Source: JAKAXS01 sp965279065 | GTDB lineage: Bacteria > Pseudomonadota > Alphaproteobacteria > Rhizobiales > Hyphomicrobiaceae | Direction of reading: 5' to 3' | DNA length: 64,000 nt | NCBI GenBank assembly: GCA_965279065.1 | Contig: OZ257134.1 | Coordinates: 2,728,001 to 2,792,000, forward strand | Shown here: one piece after another, positions 35,375 to 45,502 of the stretch | How the letters are laid out: the number at the start of each line of letters is the position of its first letter | Numbering within the stretch: the first letter of the stretch is position 1 | Notes under the pieces: generated by a model | What the model was told of the DNA's origin: nothing | Databases searched by the model: none | Seen by the model: the letters and a program-made list of their open reading frames with translations, nothing else | Made by a program: the position numbers and the translations under genes

Positions 35375-37060
35375 GTGATGCAAACCGCTACAAGTTTTAC
35401 CGCCGCTCGCGACTTTCTTCTCGAGCATAGGGACAATTATCACGTTGCTTACCGGGACTTCCGGTGGCCGGCGCTCGACGAATTCAATTGGGCGCTCGAT
35501 TACTTCGACACGATGGCGTGCGGTAATACCGCCACCGCGCTCTGGATCGTCGAAGAAGATGGCCGCGAAGCCAAACTGACATTCGAGCAGATGTCAAAGC
35601 GGTCCAATCAGGTGGCAAACTTCCTGCGGCGGCACGGCGTGCGGCGCGGCGACCGCATCTTAATCATGCTGCCAAATCAGGTTGAACTGTGGGACCTGAT
35701 GCTCGCGAGCATGAAGCTTGGAGCGGTAATTATTCCAGCAACGATGCTGCTTGCCGCCGACGACATCGATGACCGCGTGCAGCGCGGGCGAGTTCGGCAC
35801 GTGATCACGACCGCATCAGAGTCAGAGAAATTCCAGAGCTATGCCGGGAGCTTGACGCGGATCAGTGTCGATTCCCCGGAAGGCTGGCTGCGATTGAAGG
35901 ACGCCCACCTCGAAGAGGCGTCATTTACACCAGACGTCGCAACCAAGGCCTCTGATCCCTTATTGCTGTACTTCACATCGGGCACGACCAGTAAGCCCAA
36001 ACTGGTTCTGCACAGCCATCAAAGCTATCCGGTCGGTCACCTGTCTACCATGTACTGGATCGGACTGATGCCCGGCGACATTCATTGGAACATCAGCTCT
36101 CCCGGTTGGGCTAAACACGCCTGGAGCTGCTTCTTTGCACCGTGGAACGCCGGAGCGACGATCTTCATCTTCAACTATGCGCGCTTCAAAGCGCCCGCCG
36201 TCTTGGACATGGTGTGCCGGTGCGGGGTCACGACACTGTGCGCGCCCCCGACAGTGTGGCGAATGTTTATCCAAGAAGACCTCAAGAACTATGCGGTCAA
36301 GTTCCGCGAATTGGTCGGCGCGGGAGAGCCTCTCAATCCCGAAGTCATCGAACAGGTTCGCTCAGCCTGGGGGATCACGATTCGGGACGGCTTCGGCCAG
36401 ACCGAAACGACCTGCCAGATCGGCAATCCGCCGGGACAGAAGTTGAAGACAGGCTCAATGGGACGGCCGCTGCCCGGCTACGACGTCGTGCTGCTGGATG
36501 CTGACCATAACCGCACCAAGGAAGGGGAGATCTGCCTGTCGCTCAGCCCCCGCCCCCTGAGCTTGATGGATGGCTACGCCGATGACCCCGCCAAAACTGC
36601 CGAGGTTATGGCAGACGGCCATTACCACACCGGAGACGTCGCGCAGATCGATAGCGAAGGATACTTCACCTACGTCGGACGTGCCGATGACGTTTTCAAA
36701 GCGTCGGACTACCGCATCAGCCCGTTCGAACTGGAGAGTATCCTCATCGAGCATGCGGCGGTCGCCGAGACGGCCGTGGTGCCAAGCCCAGACCACTTGC
36801 GCCTCGCCGTGCCGAAATGCTTTGTGACGTTGAAAAACGGTCATGAGCCAAGTCGCGAATTGGCGATCTCAATTCTCCGACACGCGCGCGAGCATCTCGC
36901 TCCCTACAAGCGCATCCGGCGTCTGGAATTTTGCGAGCTGCCAAAAACCGTCTCCGGCAAAATTCGCCGTGTCGATCTGCGACGCATAGAGGAGAATAGG
37001 GATGACGCAGCCCGGCGCCCATTTGAATTCTGGGAAGAGGATCTGCCTGAACTCATCTGA
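35375..37060 (+). CDS. Acyl-CoA synthetase (AMP-forming), ACSM-like
   Basis: A 561-residue ANL-superfamily ligase. The P-loop-like TSGTTSKPK, the adenylate-binding FGQTETT and the hinge/C-terminal FKASDYRISPFELE and lysine motif TVSGKIRR are all visible. Sequence flavour (SSPGWAKHAWSCFFAPW) is that of short- and medium-chain ligases (ACSM/acetyl-CoA-synthetase side). It would activate the acid formed from the alcohol. It shares one base with the next gene. Confidence 0.9.
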   Translation: MMQTATSFTAARDFLLEHRDNYHVAYRDFRWPALDEFNWALDYFDTMACGNTATALWIVEEDGREAKLTFEQMSKRSNQVANFLRRHGVRRGDRILIMLPNQVELWDLMLASMKLGAVIIPATMLLAADDIDDRVQRGRVRHVITTASESEKFQSYAGSLTRISVDSPEGWLRLKDAHLEEASFTPDVATKASDPLLLYFTSGTTSKPKLVLHSHQSYPVGHLSTMYWIGLMPGDIHWNISSPGWAKHAWSCFFAPWNAGATIFIFNYARFKAPAVLDMVCRCGVTTLCAPPTVWRMFIQEDLKNYAVKFRELVGAGEPLNPEVIEQVRSAWGITIRDGFGQTETTCQIGNPPGQKLKTGSMGRPLPGYDVVLLDADHNRTKEGEICLSLSPRPLSLMDGYADDPAKTAEVMADGHYHTGDVAQIDSEGYFTYVGRADDVFKASDYRISPFELESILIEHAAVAETAVVPSPDHLRLAVPKCFVTLKNGHEPSRELAISILRHAREHLAPYKRIRRLEFCELPKTVSGKIRRVDLRRIEENRDDAARRPFEFWEEDLPELI

Positions 37061-37890
37061 TGCGACGACAGGCCTATGAGATGAAGAATTTTTACCCGGA
37101 GCGTATCGTTTGTATGACCGAGGAACCTACCGAGGTGCTCTATGCCCTCGGCCAATCCCATCGCATCGTCGGTATCTCCGGCTACACCGTCCGACCCGCT
37201 CGCGCGCGACGCGAAAAGCCAAAGGTCTCGGCATTCCTCACGGCGAAGATCGACGAGATCCTCAAGCTCGACCCGGATTTAGCAATAGGCTTCTCTGATA
37301 TTCAAGCCGATATAGCGCAGGCGCTTATCAAGGCAGGTGTCGAGGTTTGGATCAGCAATCACCGATCGGTGGACGGCATTTTGAGTTACGTCCGGCGGTT
37401 GGGAGGTATGGTCGGTGCTCACGCCGCGGCGGAGACGTTTGCAGAGGGCCTCGAGGCGCACATCACCAAGATCACAACGGCGGCGAAAAAGTTCCAGCGC
37501 CGGCCGCGCGTCTACTTCGAGGAGTGGGACCAACCCCAGATCTCGGCCATTCGCTGGGTCAGTGAACTCATCGAGTTGGCGGGCGGCATCGATGTCTTCA
37601 GCGATCTTGCGACAAGTGCTCTCGCTCAGGGACGCATCATCACCGATCCTCAGGAGGTCGTGCGGCGAGCACCGGACATCATCATTGGATCCTGGTGTGG
37701 CAAGAAGTTTCGACCGGAACGGGTCGCGGATCGCCCCGGCTGGCAGAATATTCCCGCCATCCGAGATGGCGAGATCCACGAAATAAAGTCGCCGATCATT
37801 CTGCAACCCGGGCCCGCGGCCATTAGCGACGGCCTCAGCGCGCTGCACGACGTGTGCTTGCGCTGGACGAGACGTCGCTTTGCGGCTTGA
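37060..37890 (+). CDS. BtuF-like cobalamin-binding protein without signal peptide
   Basis: A periplasmic-binding-protein fold of the BtuF/helical-backbone class (about 270 residues): RIVCMTEEPTEVLYALG, GISGYTVRP, KIDEILKLDPDLAIGFSD, and the conserved Trp in ISAIRWVSE. Family members bind cobalamin or metal chelates. Unlike transporter components it has no signal peptide or lipobox, so it would stay in the cytoplasm, and no BtuC/BtuD genes accompany it. Its place inside the icmF island suggests cobalamin handling for the mutase. ATG at 37,081 is an alternative start. Confidence 0.78.
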   Translation: MRRQAYEMKNFYPERIVCMTEEPTEVLYALGQSHRIVGISGYTVRPARARREKPKVSAFLTAKIDEILKLDPDLAIGFSDIQADIAQALIKAGVEVWISNHRSVDGILSYVRRLGGMVGAHAAAETFAEGLEAHITKITTAAKKFQRRPRVYFEEWDQPQISAIRWVSELIELAGGIDVFSDLATSALAQGRIITDPQEVVRRAPDIIIGSWCGKKFRPERVADRPGWQNIPAIRDGEIHEIKSPIILQPGPAAISDGLSALHDVCLRWTRRRFAA

Positions 37891-37909
37891 CCCAACTCTC
37901 GGACAATCC

Positions 37910-38893
37910 ATGTTCAAGGCCATCGTACTGACGCAAGACCAAGACCAGACGCGCGCGATCCTGACTGAGCTGCCCGAGGCGGATCTGCCGGCTGGCGATG
38001 TCGACATTCAAATCGATTTCTCGACCCTAAACTTTAAGGATGCGCTCGCGATCACAGGCAATGGCCCCATCGTTAAGCAATGGCCCATGGTGGCCGGGAT
38101 CGATTTCGCGGGGACGGTCTTGAGCAGCCGTGACATCTTGTGGGCGGAGGGTGACCAGGTGGTTGTCACCGGCTGGGGCCTGGGAGAAACGAATTGGGGA
38201 GGCTTGGCGCAAAGGTGCCGCATTCAGGCAAATTGGGCGTTGCGACCCCCGTTGTTTTATTGCGCGCGCGATTGCATGGCGATCGGTACTGCGGGAGTGA
38301 CCGCAGCATTATGCGTGATGGCGCTTTTGCAACATCATCTTACCCCCGACGATGGAGACGTGCTGGTTACAGGGGCAGCAGGCGGAGTCGGATCCGTCGC
38401 CATCATGCTGCTGGCCCGCCTGGGATTTCATGTCATCGCATCGACCGGCCGACCTGAGGAGCGCGAGTATCTAGAGTGGTTAGGCGCAAAGACGATTATC
38501 CATCGCTCAGAACTCGATAAGCCTAGCCGTCCTCTGGCGCGCGAGCGCTGGTGCGGTGTCGTGGATTCAGTAGGCGGCTTGACGTTGGCGGCAGCATGCG
38601 CGGCAACAAAGTGGAACGGCGCGGTCGCCGCCTGTGGCCTTGCCGCAAGCTCCGAGTTCCCAACAACGGTCATGCCCTTCATCTTGCGTGGCGTAACACT
38701 CTACGGCATCAACAGCGTCTACGTACCAAACGGTCGGAGACGACAAGCCTGGCAAATGCTGGCCGATAAGATCGGTACAGGTGAACTCGACAAGATGTGC
38801 AAAGTGATCGGACTGTCGGACGTCATCGCCTACGCTCCGGAGATCCTTGCGGGAAGAGCGCGCGGCAGAACCGTTGTCGATGTGAACCGGTAG
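37910..38893 (+). CDS. Acrylyl-CoA reductase-like MDR oxidoreductase
   Basis: A 327-residue zinc-independent medium-chain reductase of the AcuI/YhdH family. FSTLNFKDALAITG, PMVAGIDFAGTV and the NADPH-binding VTGAAGGVGSVA are typical. AcuI enzymes reduce acrylyl-CoA to propionyl-CoA, which would protect the cell from a reactive intermediate of beta-oxidation. The frame opens at 37,880, but family members start at the ATG at 37,910. It ends the tight run begun by the thiolase. Confidence 0.88.
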   Translation: MFKAIVLTQDQDQTRAILTELPEADLPAGDVDIQIDFSTLNFKDALAITGNGPIVKQWPMVAGIDFAGTVLSSRDILWAEGDQVVVTGWGLGETNWGGLAQRCRIQANWALRPPLFYCARDCMAIGTAGVTAALCVMALLQHHLTPDDGDVLVTGAAGGVGSVAIMLLARLGFHVIASTGRPEEREYLEWLGAKTIIHRSELDKPSRPLARERWCGVVDSVGGLTLAAACAATKWNGAVAACGLAASSEFPTTVMPFILRGVTLYGINSVYVPNGRRRQAWQMLADKIGTGELDKMCKVIGLSDVIAYAPEILAGRARGRTVVDVNR

Positions 38894-39178
38894 AAGCTTC
38901 AACAGTGAACCGTTCACCAGTGGCCACCGGTCGCTGCTCTCGCAAGCGGCGCTAAGCGGTTGACGGGGAGAAAATGGACAAGCGGTACTCATTCCATCCC
39001 ATGTCCCCAGTGCCGCAGGGTGCGAAGCACCTTTACCGCTGGAAGAATCGTCTGAAGAGACGGTCGCCTTCGTCCACTGCGTCGCAGCGAGTTTGCGGCA
39101 CTTTTTTCTTCGAACGGCGTGGACCGCCTTTGCTGACTGAGTCGGACAAGAGGCCCGTGCGCTTGCGGAGTTGAGCCA

Positions 39179-40858
39179 ATGCGGTTGAGTGAGGTGACGG
39201 GCAGCAAATCCCCGCCCTTGTTACAGCGAACCATCGGCAAGGCGCTATTAGATGCTGTCGATCGATGGCCAGACAAGGAGGCCGTTGTCTCGGTCCATCA
39301 GAACCTCCGTCTTACTTATCGTGAGCTGAACGCAAACGTGGATGCCTTAGCGCGAGGTCTTGCTTCCCTCGGTCTTGAGAGGGGAGACAGAATTGCTATC
39401 TGGGCGCCAAATTGCATCGAATGGCTTTTGACCCAGCTGGCCACCGCCAGTCTCGGTTTGGTGCTCGTCAATCTCAATCCAGCCTACCGGAAAGCGGAAG
39501 CGGAATTTGCCCTCAGAAAGACCGGCACAAAGGTGCTGGTCGCCGCGGCGCGTCACAAGAACTCCGATTATCTGGCCATGGTCGAGGACATGAATTCCGG
39601 TCCGTTTGGCTCGCAAGACTCGAGCCTTTCCATCGTCGTGACGATAGGTGAGGAAGAAAGACCTGGATGGTTCCGATTCAGTGATCTGTGCGCTCAAGGC
39701 AAAGTCATGGCTCTGCCCGTACTCGAGACGTGGCGCTCAATGATCGACCCGGCCGACGCCGTGAACATCCAATTCACGAGCGGGACCACGGGTACTCCGA
39801 AGGGGGCAACGCTTTCCCACCTAAATATTCTAAACAACGGCTTCTTTGTCGGCGAAGCAATCGGGCTCACCGGAGCTGACCGCTTGTGCATCCCGGTGCC
39901 CCTCTACCACTGCTTCGGAATGGTGATGGGTAACCTTGCGTGCCTCACTCACGGGGCGGCAATGATCTATCCGGCTCCATCCTTCGACCCATTGAGCGTT
40001 CTGAAAACAGTCGACGCGGAGCGCTGCACGGCACTCTACGGCGTACCGACGATGTTCATCTCAATACTGCAACATCCTGAATTCGCTTCGTTCGATTTGC
40101 GATCTTTGCGGACCGGGATTATGGCGGGGTCGCCTTGTCCGATCACGGTGATGCGAGAAGTCGTGGCGAAGATGCATATGAATGAAATCATCATCGCCTA
40201 TGGCATGACAGAGACCAGTCCCGTCAGCTTCGCCGCCGGTACGCGAGACCCGTTGGAAGTTCGCGTCGAGACCGTTGGGCGGGTCATGCCGCATCTGGAA
40301 AGCAAGATTGTCGACGAGCGGGGGGCACCGGTGACGCTGGGCGAACCGGGAGAAATCTGCGTCCGCGGCTATTCTGTAATGCTGGGCTACTGGGACGACC
40401 CTGAAACGACCCGGAACGTGGTCGATGAAAACGACTGGATGCACACAGGCGATATCGGCACGATCGACGACAAGGGTCTTTGCCGGATCGTTGGCCGTCT
40501 AAAAGATATGATCATTCGCGGAGGCGAGAATATCTATCCTCGGGAAATCGAGGAGTTTCTTTTCCGCCATCCCGCAATCGCAGATGTCGGCGTTATCGGT
40601 GTTCCAGACCAGGTATTCGGTGAGGAAGTGTGCGCGTGGATCAAGCTTCATAACGGTCAGTGCTTGTCGGTTGAGGACGTGAGGACATTTTGCTCTGGCC
40701 GTATTGCGCACTATAAAATCCCAAAAATAATACGTTTCGTTGACAGCTTCCCATTGACGGCAACTGGCAAAGTCCAGAAGTTCGAAATGCGCAAAATCAT
40801 GGAGGCCGAACTGGCCACTTCGGCCACGCCGGCGGAATTGTTCCCTTCGGACGATTGA
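39179..40858 (+). CDS. Second acyl-CoA synthetase (AMP-forming), ACSF2-like
   Basis: A 559-residue ANL ligase with QFTSGTTGTPKGA, AYGMTETSP, and the C-terminal GGENIYPREIEEFL and ATGKVQKFEMR motifs. It belongs to the medium-chain ACSF2/FadD-like branch, distinct from the ligase at 35,375. Two ligases of different branches in one island suggest two acids or chain lengths. GGAG precedes the start by nine bases. 285 bases without a supported gene separate it from the run upstream. Confidence 0.9.
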   Translation: MRLSEVTGSKSPPLLQRTIGKALLDAVDRWPDKEAVVSVHQNLRLTYRELNANVDALARGLASLGLERGDRIAIWAPNCIEWLLTQLATASLGLVLVNLNPAYRKAEAEFALRKTGTKVLVAAARHKNSDYLAMVEDMNSGPFGSQDSSLSIVVTIGEEERPGWFRFSDLCAQGKVMALPVLETWRSMIDPADAVNIQFTSGTTGTPKGATLSHLNILNNGFFVGEAIGLTGADRLCIPVPLYHCFGMVMGNLACLTHGAAMIYPAPSFDPLSVLKTVDAERCTALYGVPTMFISILQHPEFASFDLRSLRTGIMAGSPCPITVMREVVAKMHMNEIIIAYGMTETSPVSFAAGTRDPLEVRVETVGRVMPHLESKIVDERGAPVTLGEPGEICVRGYSVMLGYWDDPETTRNVVDENDWMHTGDIGTIDDKGLCRIVGRLKDMIIRGGENIYPREIEEFLFRHPAIADVGVIGVPDQVFGEEVCAWIKLHNGQCLSVEDVRTFCSGRIAHYKIPKIIRFVDSFPLTATGKVQKFEMRKIMEAELATSATPAELFPSDD

Positions 40859-41044
40859 CGAGCGATATCGACTTGGGAATGCAAAGCGTGACGATCGCCA
40901 ACTTTCATTGGAAATCGCGCTACTAGTGACGCGCTCCCGCTGTGGTAGGCGGCGCCGCCCGCGCCCCCTTGATCTCCCGGGACCCGGACCACCACTAGGA
41001 AGAAGCTATCAATTTGCACGCCATGGCTACATCCACACCCTTGC

Positions 41045-41075
41045 AAAAAAAAGGCGCTCCTATTTCTAGGAGCGC
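41045..41075 (-). terminator. Rho-independent terminator of the porin gene
   Basis: On the minus strand a perfect nine-base stem (GCGCTCCTA with TAGGAGCGC, four-base loop) is followed, after CC, by eight T residues. It lies about 105 bases past the porin stop codon. Confidence 0.88.
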
Positions 41076-41179
41076 TTAGACAGGAGAAAAAAGTGCAACG
41101 TGAGAGTTAGTCCTAATGCCCATTTCTGGGTAGTGCCCATCGTTGGAGGATGCCCACCGCTGGGTCGTTCGAGCGAGCT

Positions 41180-42559
41180 TTAAAAGGCGATCATGCCGCC
41201 AACTTCAACTCGCTGGAAGTCATCAAGCTGACCACAAAGTTGAGTACATGTGGCAGCCGGCCCCGTGATTTCGCCGTCCCAGTGCTTGTACGCGACCCAG
41301 ATGGACATTGCGGCAGCGTCGATTTCTTGCAGGACGCCAACGCCCCAGCGATCAAATTCCGAACCCGTAGCGCCAGCTTGCAGGGCGAAGAAGTTCATCA
41401 TGTCGTTGGTGCGCTGATACTCGACATAAGGAACGGTGTGCCCGATTGAGAACCATTTCTGCCGAATACCAGCTTTTAGGTAGTACGCATCGTCGTTCTT
41501 CAGCTCGAACCCGGATGGACTGGCCGACGCCGCGTTCGGACTGTCGATGTCCTCAGTGCCGTACGTTCCATAGACGAACAATCCTGTGGCCTTGTGTTCC
41601 AGGTAAGCGCCGATCTGGAAGTAGCTCACATCGCGTTCCGTTGCTGGAATGAGCCCCCCAAACAAGCTGTTTGGAACGATGAAGTTCTCATCCTTGTTCT
41701 GAGAGTAGGCGCCAGCGACGTTGAACTTGAAACCATGCCCCTCACCAGCGTAGTGCGCGGCGATATCCCAGAAATCGTCTTCGCCCCAAGTTCCAGAGAT
41801 GGAGAAGCCCTTGAACACTGGACTGTCATAGCGGATCATTTGTGCCGGCGCCGCGGTGCAGTCCATACTAATGCCAGCGCCAGCGTCGGCGATCTGCCAA
41901 CAGTTGGCGATGTCATCCCAACGCGCCGCGCCGCCGCCGACGCCGCCCAAAACGTCTTGCCCATTGCGGCGCAAGAAAAAGTTCCTGAACGATCCGAAGT
42001 TCGGCGAGTTGGCTGGGAAGATCGTGCCAGAACCGTCCACGCCAATGATCGTGACGTTGTCGGATGCCGGCGAGATCTTTCCGAGCGAGACCTTGCCCAG
42101 GTCATCACTCTTTATGAACCAATACGATTGAAGTGCGACGACGCCCGTCGCGAACGACGAAAGCCCCGGGTTGAAGACGCCGTTGTCCGTTTTCTGATCA
42201 TGAAAGAAAGGATCGTTGGGGTTCGCTTCGATGTGAAGCACGTAACCAGCCGTCAAGCCCGGCTTGATCGTCGCCTGCCCCGTAAACACAACGTTCGATG
42301 ACAGCGTCGTGCCGGCACCCGAGATATAAGTGTTCTGCTCTTCGCCATCATCCCAGTAGGTCATGATCTCGGCAACCCAGCCGGTGATGGTGAGGGAGAC
42401 CTTGCGGTTCCCCTTACGCGCCGTCGTCGCTTCCAGCTCAGCAATACGTTCTTCAAGATCCGCGCAGCAATTGCCACCCAGGTCTGCAGCTGAAGCCGGC
42501 GTCGACAGTGCTATCAAACTAGCTCCGATCGTCGCCAGCGCAATCTTGCGTGCTGACAT
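41180..42559 (-). CDS. Outer-membrane porin, rhizobial type
   Basis: A 459-residue porin with signal peptide (SARKIALATIGASLIALSTPASAADL). A short helical/coiled segment with a Cys pair (CCADLEERIAELEA) follows, then alternating beta strands ending in the aromatic-hydrophobic GGMIAF, the outer-membrane insertion signal. The ATG at 42,559 has GGGAGG six bases upstream; an ATG two codons earlier abuts that site, and the frame continues to 42,622. It is divergent from the acyl-CoA dehydrogenase gene and probably admits the substrate of the island. Confidence 0.9.
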   Translation of the reverse strand: MSARKIALATIGASLIALSTPASAADLGGNCCADLEERIAELEATTARKGNRKVSLTITGWVAEIMTYWDDGEEQNTYISGAGTTLSSNVVFTGQATIKPGLTAGYVLHIEANPNDPFFHDQKTDNGVFNPGLSSFATGVVALQSYWFIKSDDLGKVSLGKISPASDNVTIIGVDGSGTIFPANSPNFGSFRNFFLRRNGQDVLGGVGGGAARWDDIANCWQIADAGAGISMDCTAAPAQMIRYDSPVFKGFSISGTWGEDDFWDIAAHYAGEGHGFKFNVAGAYSQNKDENFIVPNSLFGGLIPATERDVSYFQIGAYLEHKATGLFVYGTYGTEDIDSPNAASASPSGFELKNDDAYYLKAGIRQKWFSIGHTVPYVEYQRTNDMMNFFALQAGATGSEFDRWGVGVLQEIDAAAMSIWVAYKHWDGEITGPAATCTQLCGQLDDFQRVEVGGMIAF

Positions 42560-42824
42560 TTTCATCCTCCCAAAGTTCCCCGAAAAGTTCGATACCCGAT
42601 CGGTATCCGGTCGGACTTGCACAAATTTTGCTCGATTGTTTCAGAAACTTTCAGAGACCCTAAAAGTGCATTTCCGTCGCAGCCGTGGCAAATGCGCAAC
42701 GCTCACAAAATTGAGGGCGAAACAGGAAACATTTGCACATAATCCAGAAACACTGCCGTCACATCAATGACTTAGTTACCGCATTTCGGGCCGACGAAGA
42801 TCGGCCAAGGTAGCCAGGTGAGCC

Positions 42825-44609
42825 ATGTCCTACATACCGCCATTAGACGACATCGTGTTCACGCTCGATGAGGTCTTGGACTTAAACGGGATTATCAAGC
42901 TCGAATCTTTTGCTCATGCCCCTAGCGATTCGCTTTTAGACTTGCTTGGCGAGGCCGGCAAATTCGTCGCGTCCACAATTGGACCGTTAAACCGCGTCGG
43001 CGACACCGAAGGCGCGCGGCTTTCCGAGAGCGGTGTGTTGACCCCTACCGGCTGGAAAAAGGCATATCAAAGCCTCTCGGAAAGCGGCTGGTCGAGCACG
43101 TCCCTCGACGTGGAGATCGGCGGCATGGGATTGCCGACAATGATCGGCGGCGCCGTGCAGGAGATGCTGCACAGCTCAAACATGGCGTTTGCACTCTGCC
43201 CGATGTTGACGACTGCGGCGGCCAAATTGATCGCGATGGCAGGCTCCGAAGCACAAAAAGAGAAATACTTGCCCAAGCTGGTGAGCGGTGAATGGACCGG
43301 CACAATGGTGCTGACCGAGGCTCAGGCAGGATCCGATCTCGCCGCCGTTCGGGCAAAAGCCAAACGGAACGGCAGCGACTACATCATCTCGGGCAATAAA
43401 ATCTTTATTACCTACGGCGATCACGACCTCACCGAAAACATCATCCACATCGTACTGGCACGGACATCGGCGGGCGGCGTCAAGGGACTGTCCCTGTTTA
43501 TCGTGCCTAAATTCAGAATCAGCGCGGATGGATCGTCAGGCGAGCCCAACGACGTCAGATGCGTCTCGCTCGAACACAAACTTGGAATTCATGGAAGCCC
43601 GACGGCACTTCTAGCCTTCGGCGAAAACGGTTGTTGTCGTGGTGAACTCGTCGGCGAAGAGGGGCGCGGCCTCGACTACATGTTCATCATGATGAACGAG
43701 GCGCGCTTGAGCGTCGGTGTTCAAGGATTAGGAATTGCCGAGCGGGCCTATCAAGCGGCGAACACCTACGCCAATGAGCGAGTCCAGGGCCCGATCGTGG
43801 GTGACGAGGCAGCCGCGTCCCGCTCCATTCGCTACCATCCCGACGTGCATCGCATGCTCATGACAATGCGCAGCAAATGTGAAGCGATGCGGGGGATTGC
43901 CTACTTGGCCTCCCAATGTCTCGACATGTCGCACGCCGGGCCGACAGCAGAGGTCCGGCAGCTCCACGCGACACGGCTCAGCTTGCTCGTGCCGATCGTC
44001 AAGGCTTGGTGCACCGAGCAAGCATGTGAAGTGGCCTCAACCGCTTTGCAAGTGCATGGAGGCATGGGCTACGTCGAGGAAACCGGAGCCGCGCAACACC
44101 TTCGCGATGCGCGAATTACGCCCATCTACGAAGGAACAACCGGAATCCAGGCCAACGACCTTTTAGGTCGCAAAATTCTCCGCGATAACGGAGAGGCGGC
44201 GATGGCCATCGTGAGGGAAATGCAAACGCTAGATGAGCGTCTCGCCAACCAGGCCGGACATGAGTTCTCAGTCGTGCGTGCCGCGCTGGACGGCGGCATC
44301 AGCTCGCTCGAAGCCGTGATCGATGTCATCACCTCGACCGGCCGCCATGACGCGGCGCTGTCTGCAGCGCGCGCGGTGAATATCCTGCATATTTTCGGAT
44401 TGACCCTGGGCTGCTGGATGGTCGCTCGAGCCGCGCTGCGCGCGGCGGAACTCCTCGATAAGGGCGAAGGACACCAGCTCTTTCTGCAAGAGAAAATCGG
44501 CGTGGCACACTTTTATGCTGGCCAAGTTATGCCGGAGATCCACGCTCGCCTTGCGGCTGTCATCGATTCGTCTCGTAGCGCATTGGCGCTTTACCCAACC
44601 CTTGGCTGA
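42825..44609 (+). CDS. Acyl-CoA dehydrogenase, long FadE5/DmdC-like type
   Basis: A 594-residue flavoprotein dehydrogenase. FAD/substrate motifs MVLTEAQAGSDLAAV and GNKIFITYGDHD are followed by the catalytic base Glu436 in IYEGTTGIQ. The extra C-terminal helical domain fits the long FadE5 and DmdC (methylmercaptopropionyl-CoA dehydrogenase) branch. It would introduce the double bond after IcmF rearrangement. It starts an operon-like run with the SDR and the propeller gene. Confidence 0.92.
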   Translation: MSYIPPLDDIVFTLDEVLDLNGIIKLESFAHAPSDSLLDLLGEAGKFVASTIGPLNRVGDTEGARLSESGVLTPTGWKKAYQSLSESGWSSTSLDVEIGGMGLPTMIGGAVQEMLHSSNMAFALCPMLTTAAAKLIAMAGSEAQKEKYLPKLVSGEWTGTMVLTEAQAGSDLAAVRAKAKRNGSDYIISGNKIFITYGDHDLTENIIHIVLARTSAGGVKGLSLFIVPKFRISADGSSGEPNDVRCVSLEHKLGIHGSPTALLAFGENGCCRGELVGEEGRGLDYMFIMMNEARLSVGVQGLGIAERAYQAANTYANERVQGPIVGDEAAASRSIRYHPDVHRMLMTMRSKCEAMRGIAYLASQCLDMSHAGPTAEVRQLHATRLSLLVPIVKAWCTEQACEVASTALQVHGGMGYVEETGAAQHLRDARITPIYEGTTGIQANDLLGRKILRDNGEAAMAIVREMQTLDERLANQAGHEFSVVRAALDGGISSLEAVIDVITSTGRHDAALSAARAVNILHIFGLTLGCWMVARAALRAAELLDKGEGHQLFLQEKIGVAHFYAGQVMPEIHARLAAVIDSSRSALALYPTLG

Positions 44610-44648
44610 CACTTGGATCGCCTTCGAACAGAACGCGGAAGACTAATA

Positions 44649-45434
44649 ATGCAACTTAACAATTCGATCGCCGCCGTCGTAACGGGCGGTGCATCCGGCC
44701 TTGGCGCCGCGACGGCTCGCGCCCTTTCCCATACCGGTGTCCGTGTCGCTATTTTCGATCTCGATGAGCCGAATGGGATCAAAGTTGCAAGCGAAATCGG
44801 CGGTTATTTCGCCAAATGCGATGTTACCGACGAAGTGTCTGTCGATCTAGCGCTCGCTGGCGCTCGTTCCCAGCACGGCCAAGAACGGATCCTTGTGAAC
44901 TGTGCCGGAATTGCTCCCGGCAAGCGTACGGCGCGCCGGGTCAGGGAAACCGGCGGCATTGAGGCACATGACATCGCATCATTCCGGCGGTGCATCGAAA
45001 TCAATCTGATTGGCACGTTCGCCATGATCACAAAATGCGCGGCGGGAATGATGTCGCTCGATGCGATACAGCCCGACGGAGAACGAGGGGTCGTTGTTTC
45101 CACCGCGTCCATCGCGGCCGAGGACGGCCAAATTGGGCAAGTGGCTTATTCGGCGTCCAAAGGGGGCGTGCAGTCTATGACCTTGCCGATTGCTCGCGAC
45201 CTGTCTCGCGATGGAATTCGGGTCGCGACTATTCTGCCAGGGCTGTTTCGCACGCCCATGTTTGATGGGCTGCCGGAGGCGGCGACACAGGCGCTCGCAA
45301 CTCAGGTGCCGTTTCCATCTCGGCTTGGACACCCTGCAGAGTACGGTCAACTGGCGGTCCACATCTGCAGCAACGCGATGCTCAACGGAGTTTGCATCCG
45401 TCTCGATGGAGCTATTCGACTGCCCCCGAAATAG
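44649..45434 (+). CDS. SDR dehydrogenase, HSD10-like
   Basis: A 261-residue short-chain dehydrogenase. TGGASGLG binds NAD, an Asp at the end of strand 2 (IFDLDE) favours NAD over NADP, and the catalytic YSASK follows an upstream Ser. It resembles 3-hydroxyacyl-CoA (HSD10-type) dehydrogenases and fits the third step of beta-oxidation here. The frame opens with TTG at 44,613, but ATG at 44,649, with GGAAG upstream, begins the family sequence. Confidence 0.9.
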   Translation: MQLNNSIAAVVTGGASGLGAATARALSHTGVRVAIFDLDEPNGIKVASEIGGYFAKCDVTDEVSVDLALAGARSQHGQERILVNCAGIAPGKRTARRVRETGGIEAHDIASFRRCIEINLIGTFAMITKCAAGMMSLDAIQPDGERGVVVSTASIAAEDGQIGQVAYSASKGGVQSMTLPIARDLSRDGIRVATILPGLFRTPMFDGLPEAATQALATQVPFPSRLGHPAEYGQLAVHICSNAMLNGVCIRLDGAIRLPPK

Positions 45435-45502
45435 CTCTGACCGAACGTCTCCGATCAATCTCTTCGAGGCTCAACGCGCGTTCACAGGCTGCGGTCAACA
45501 GT

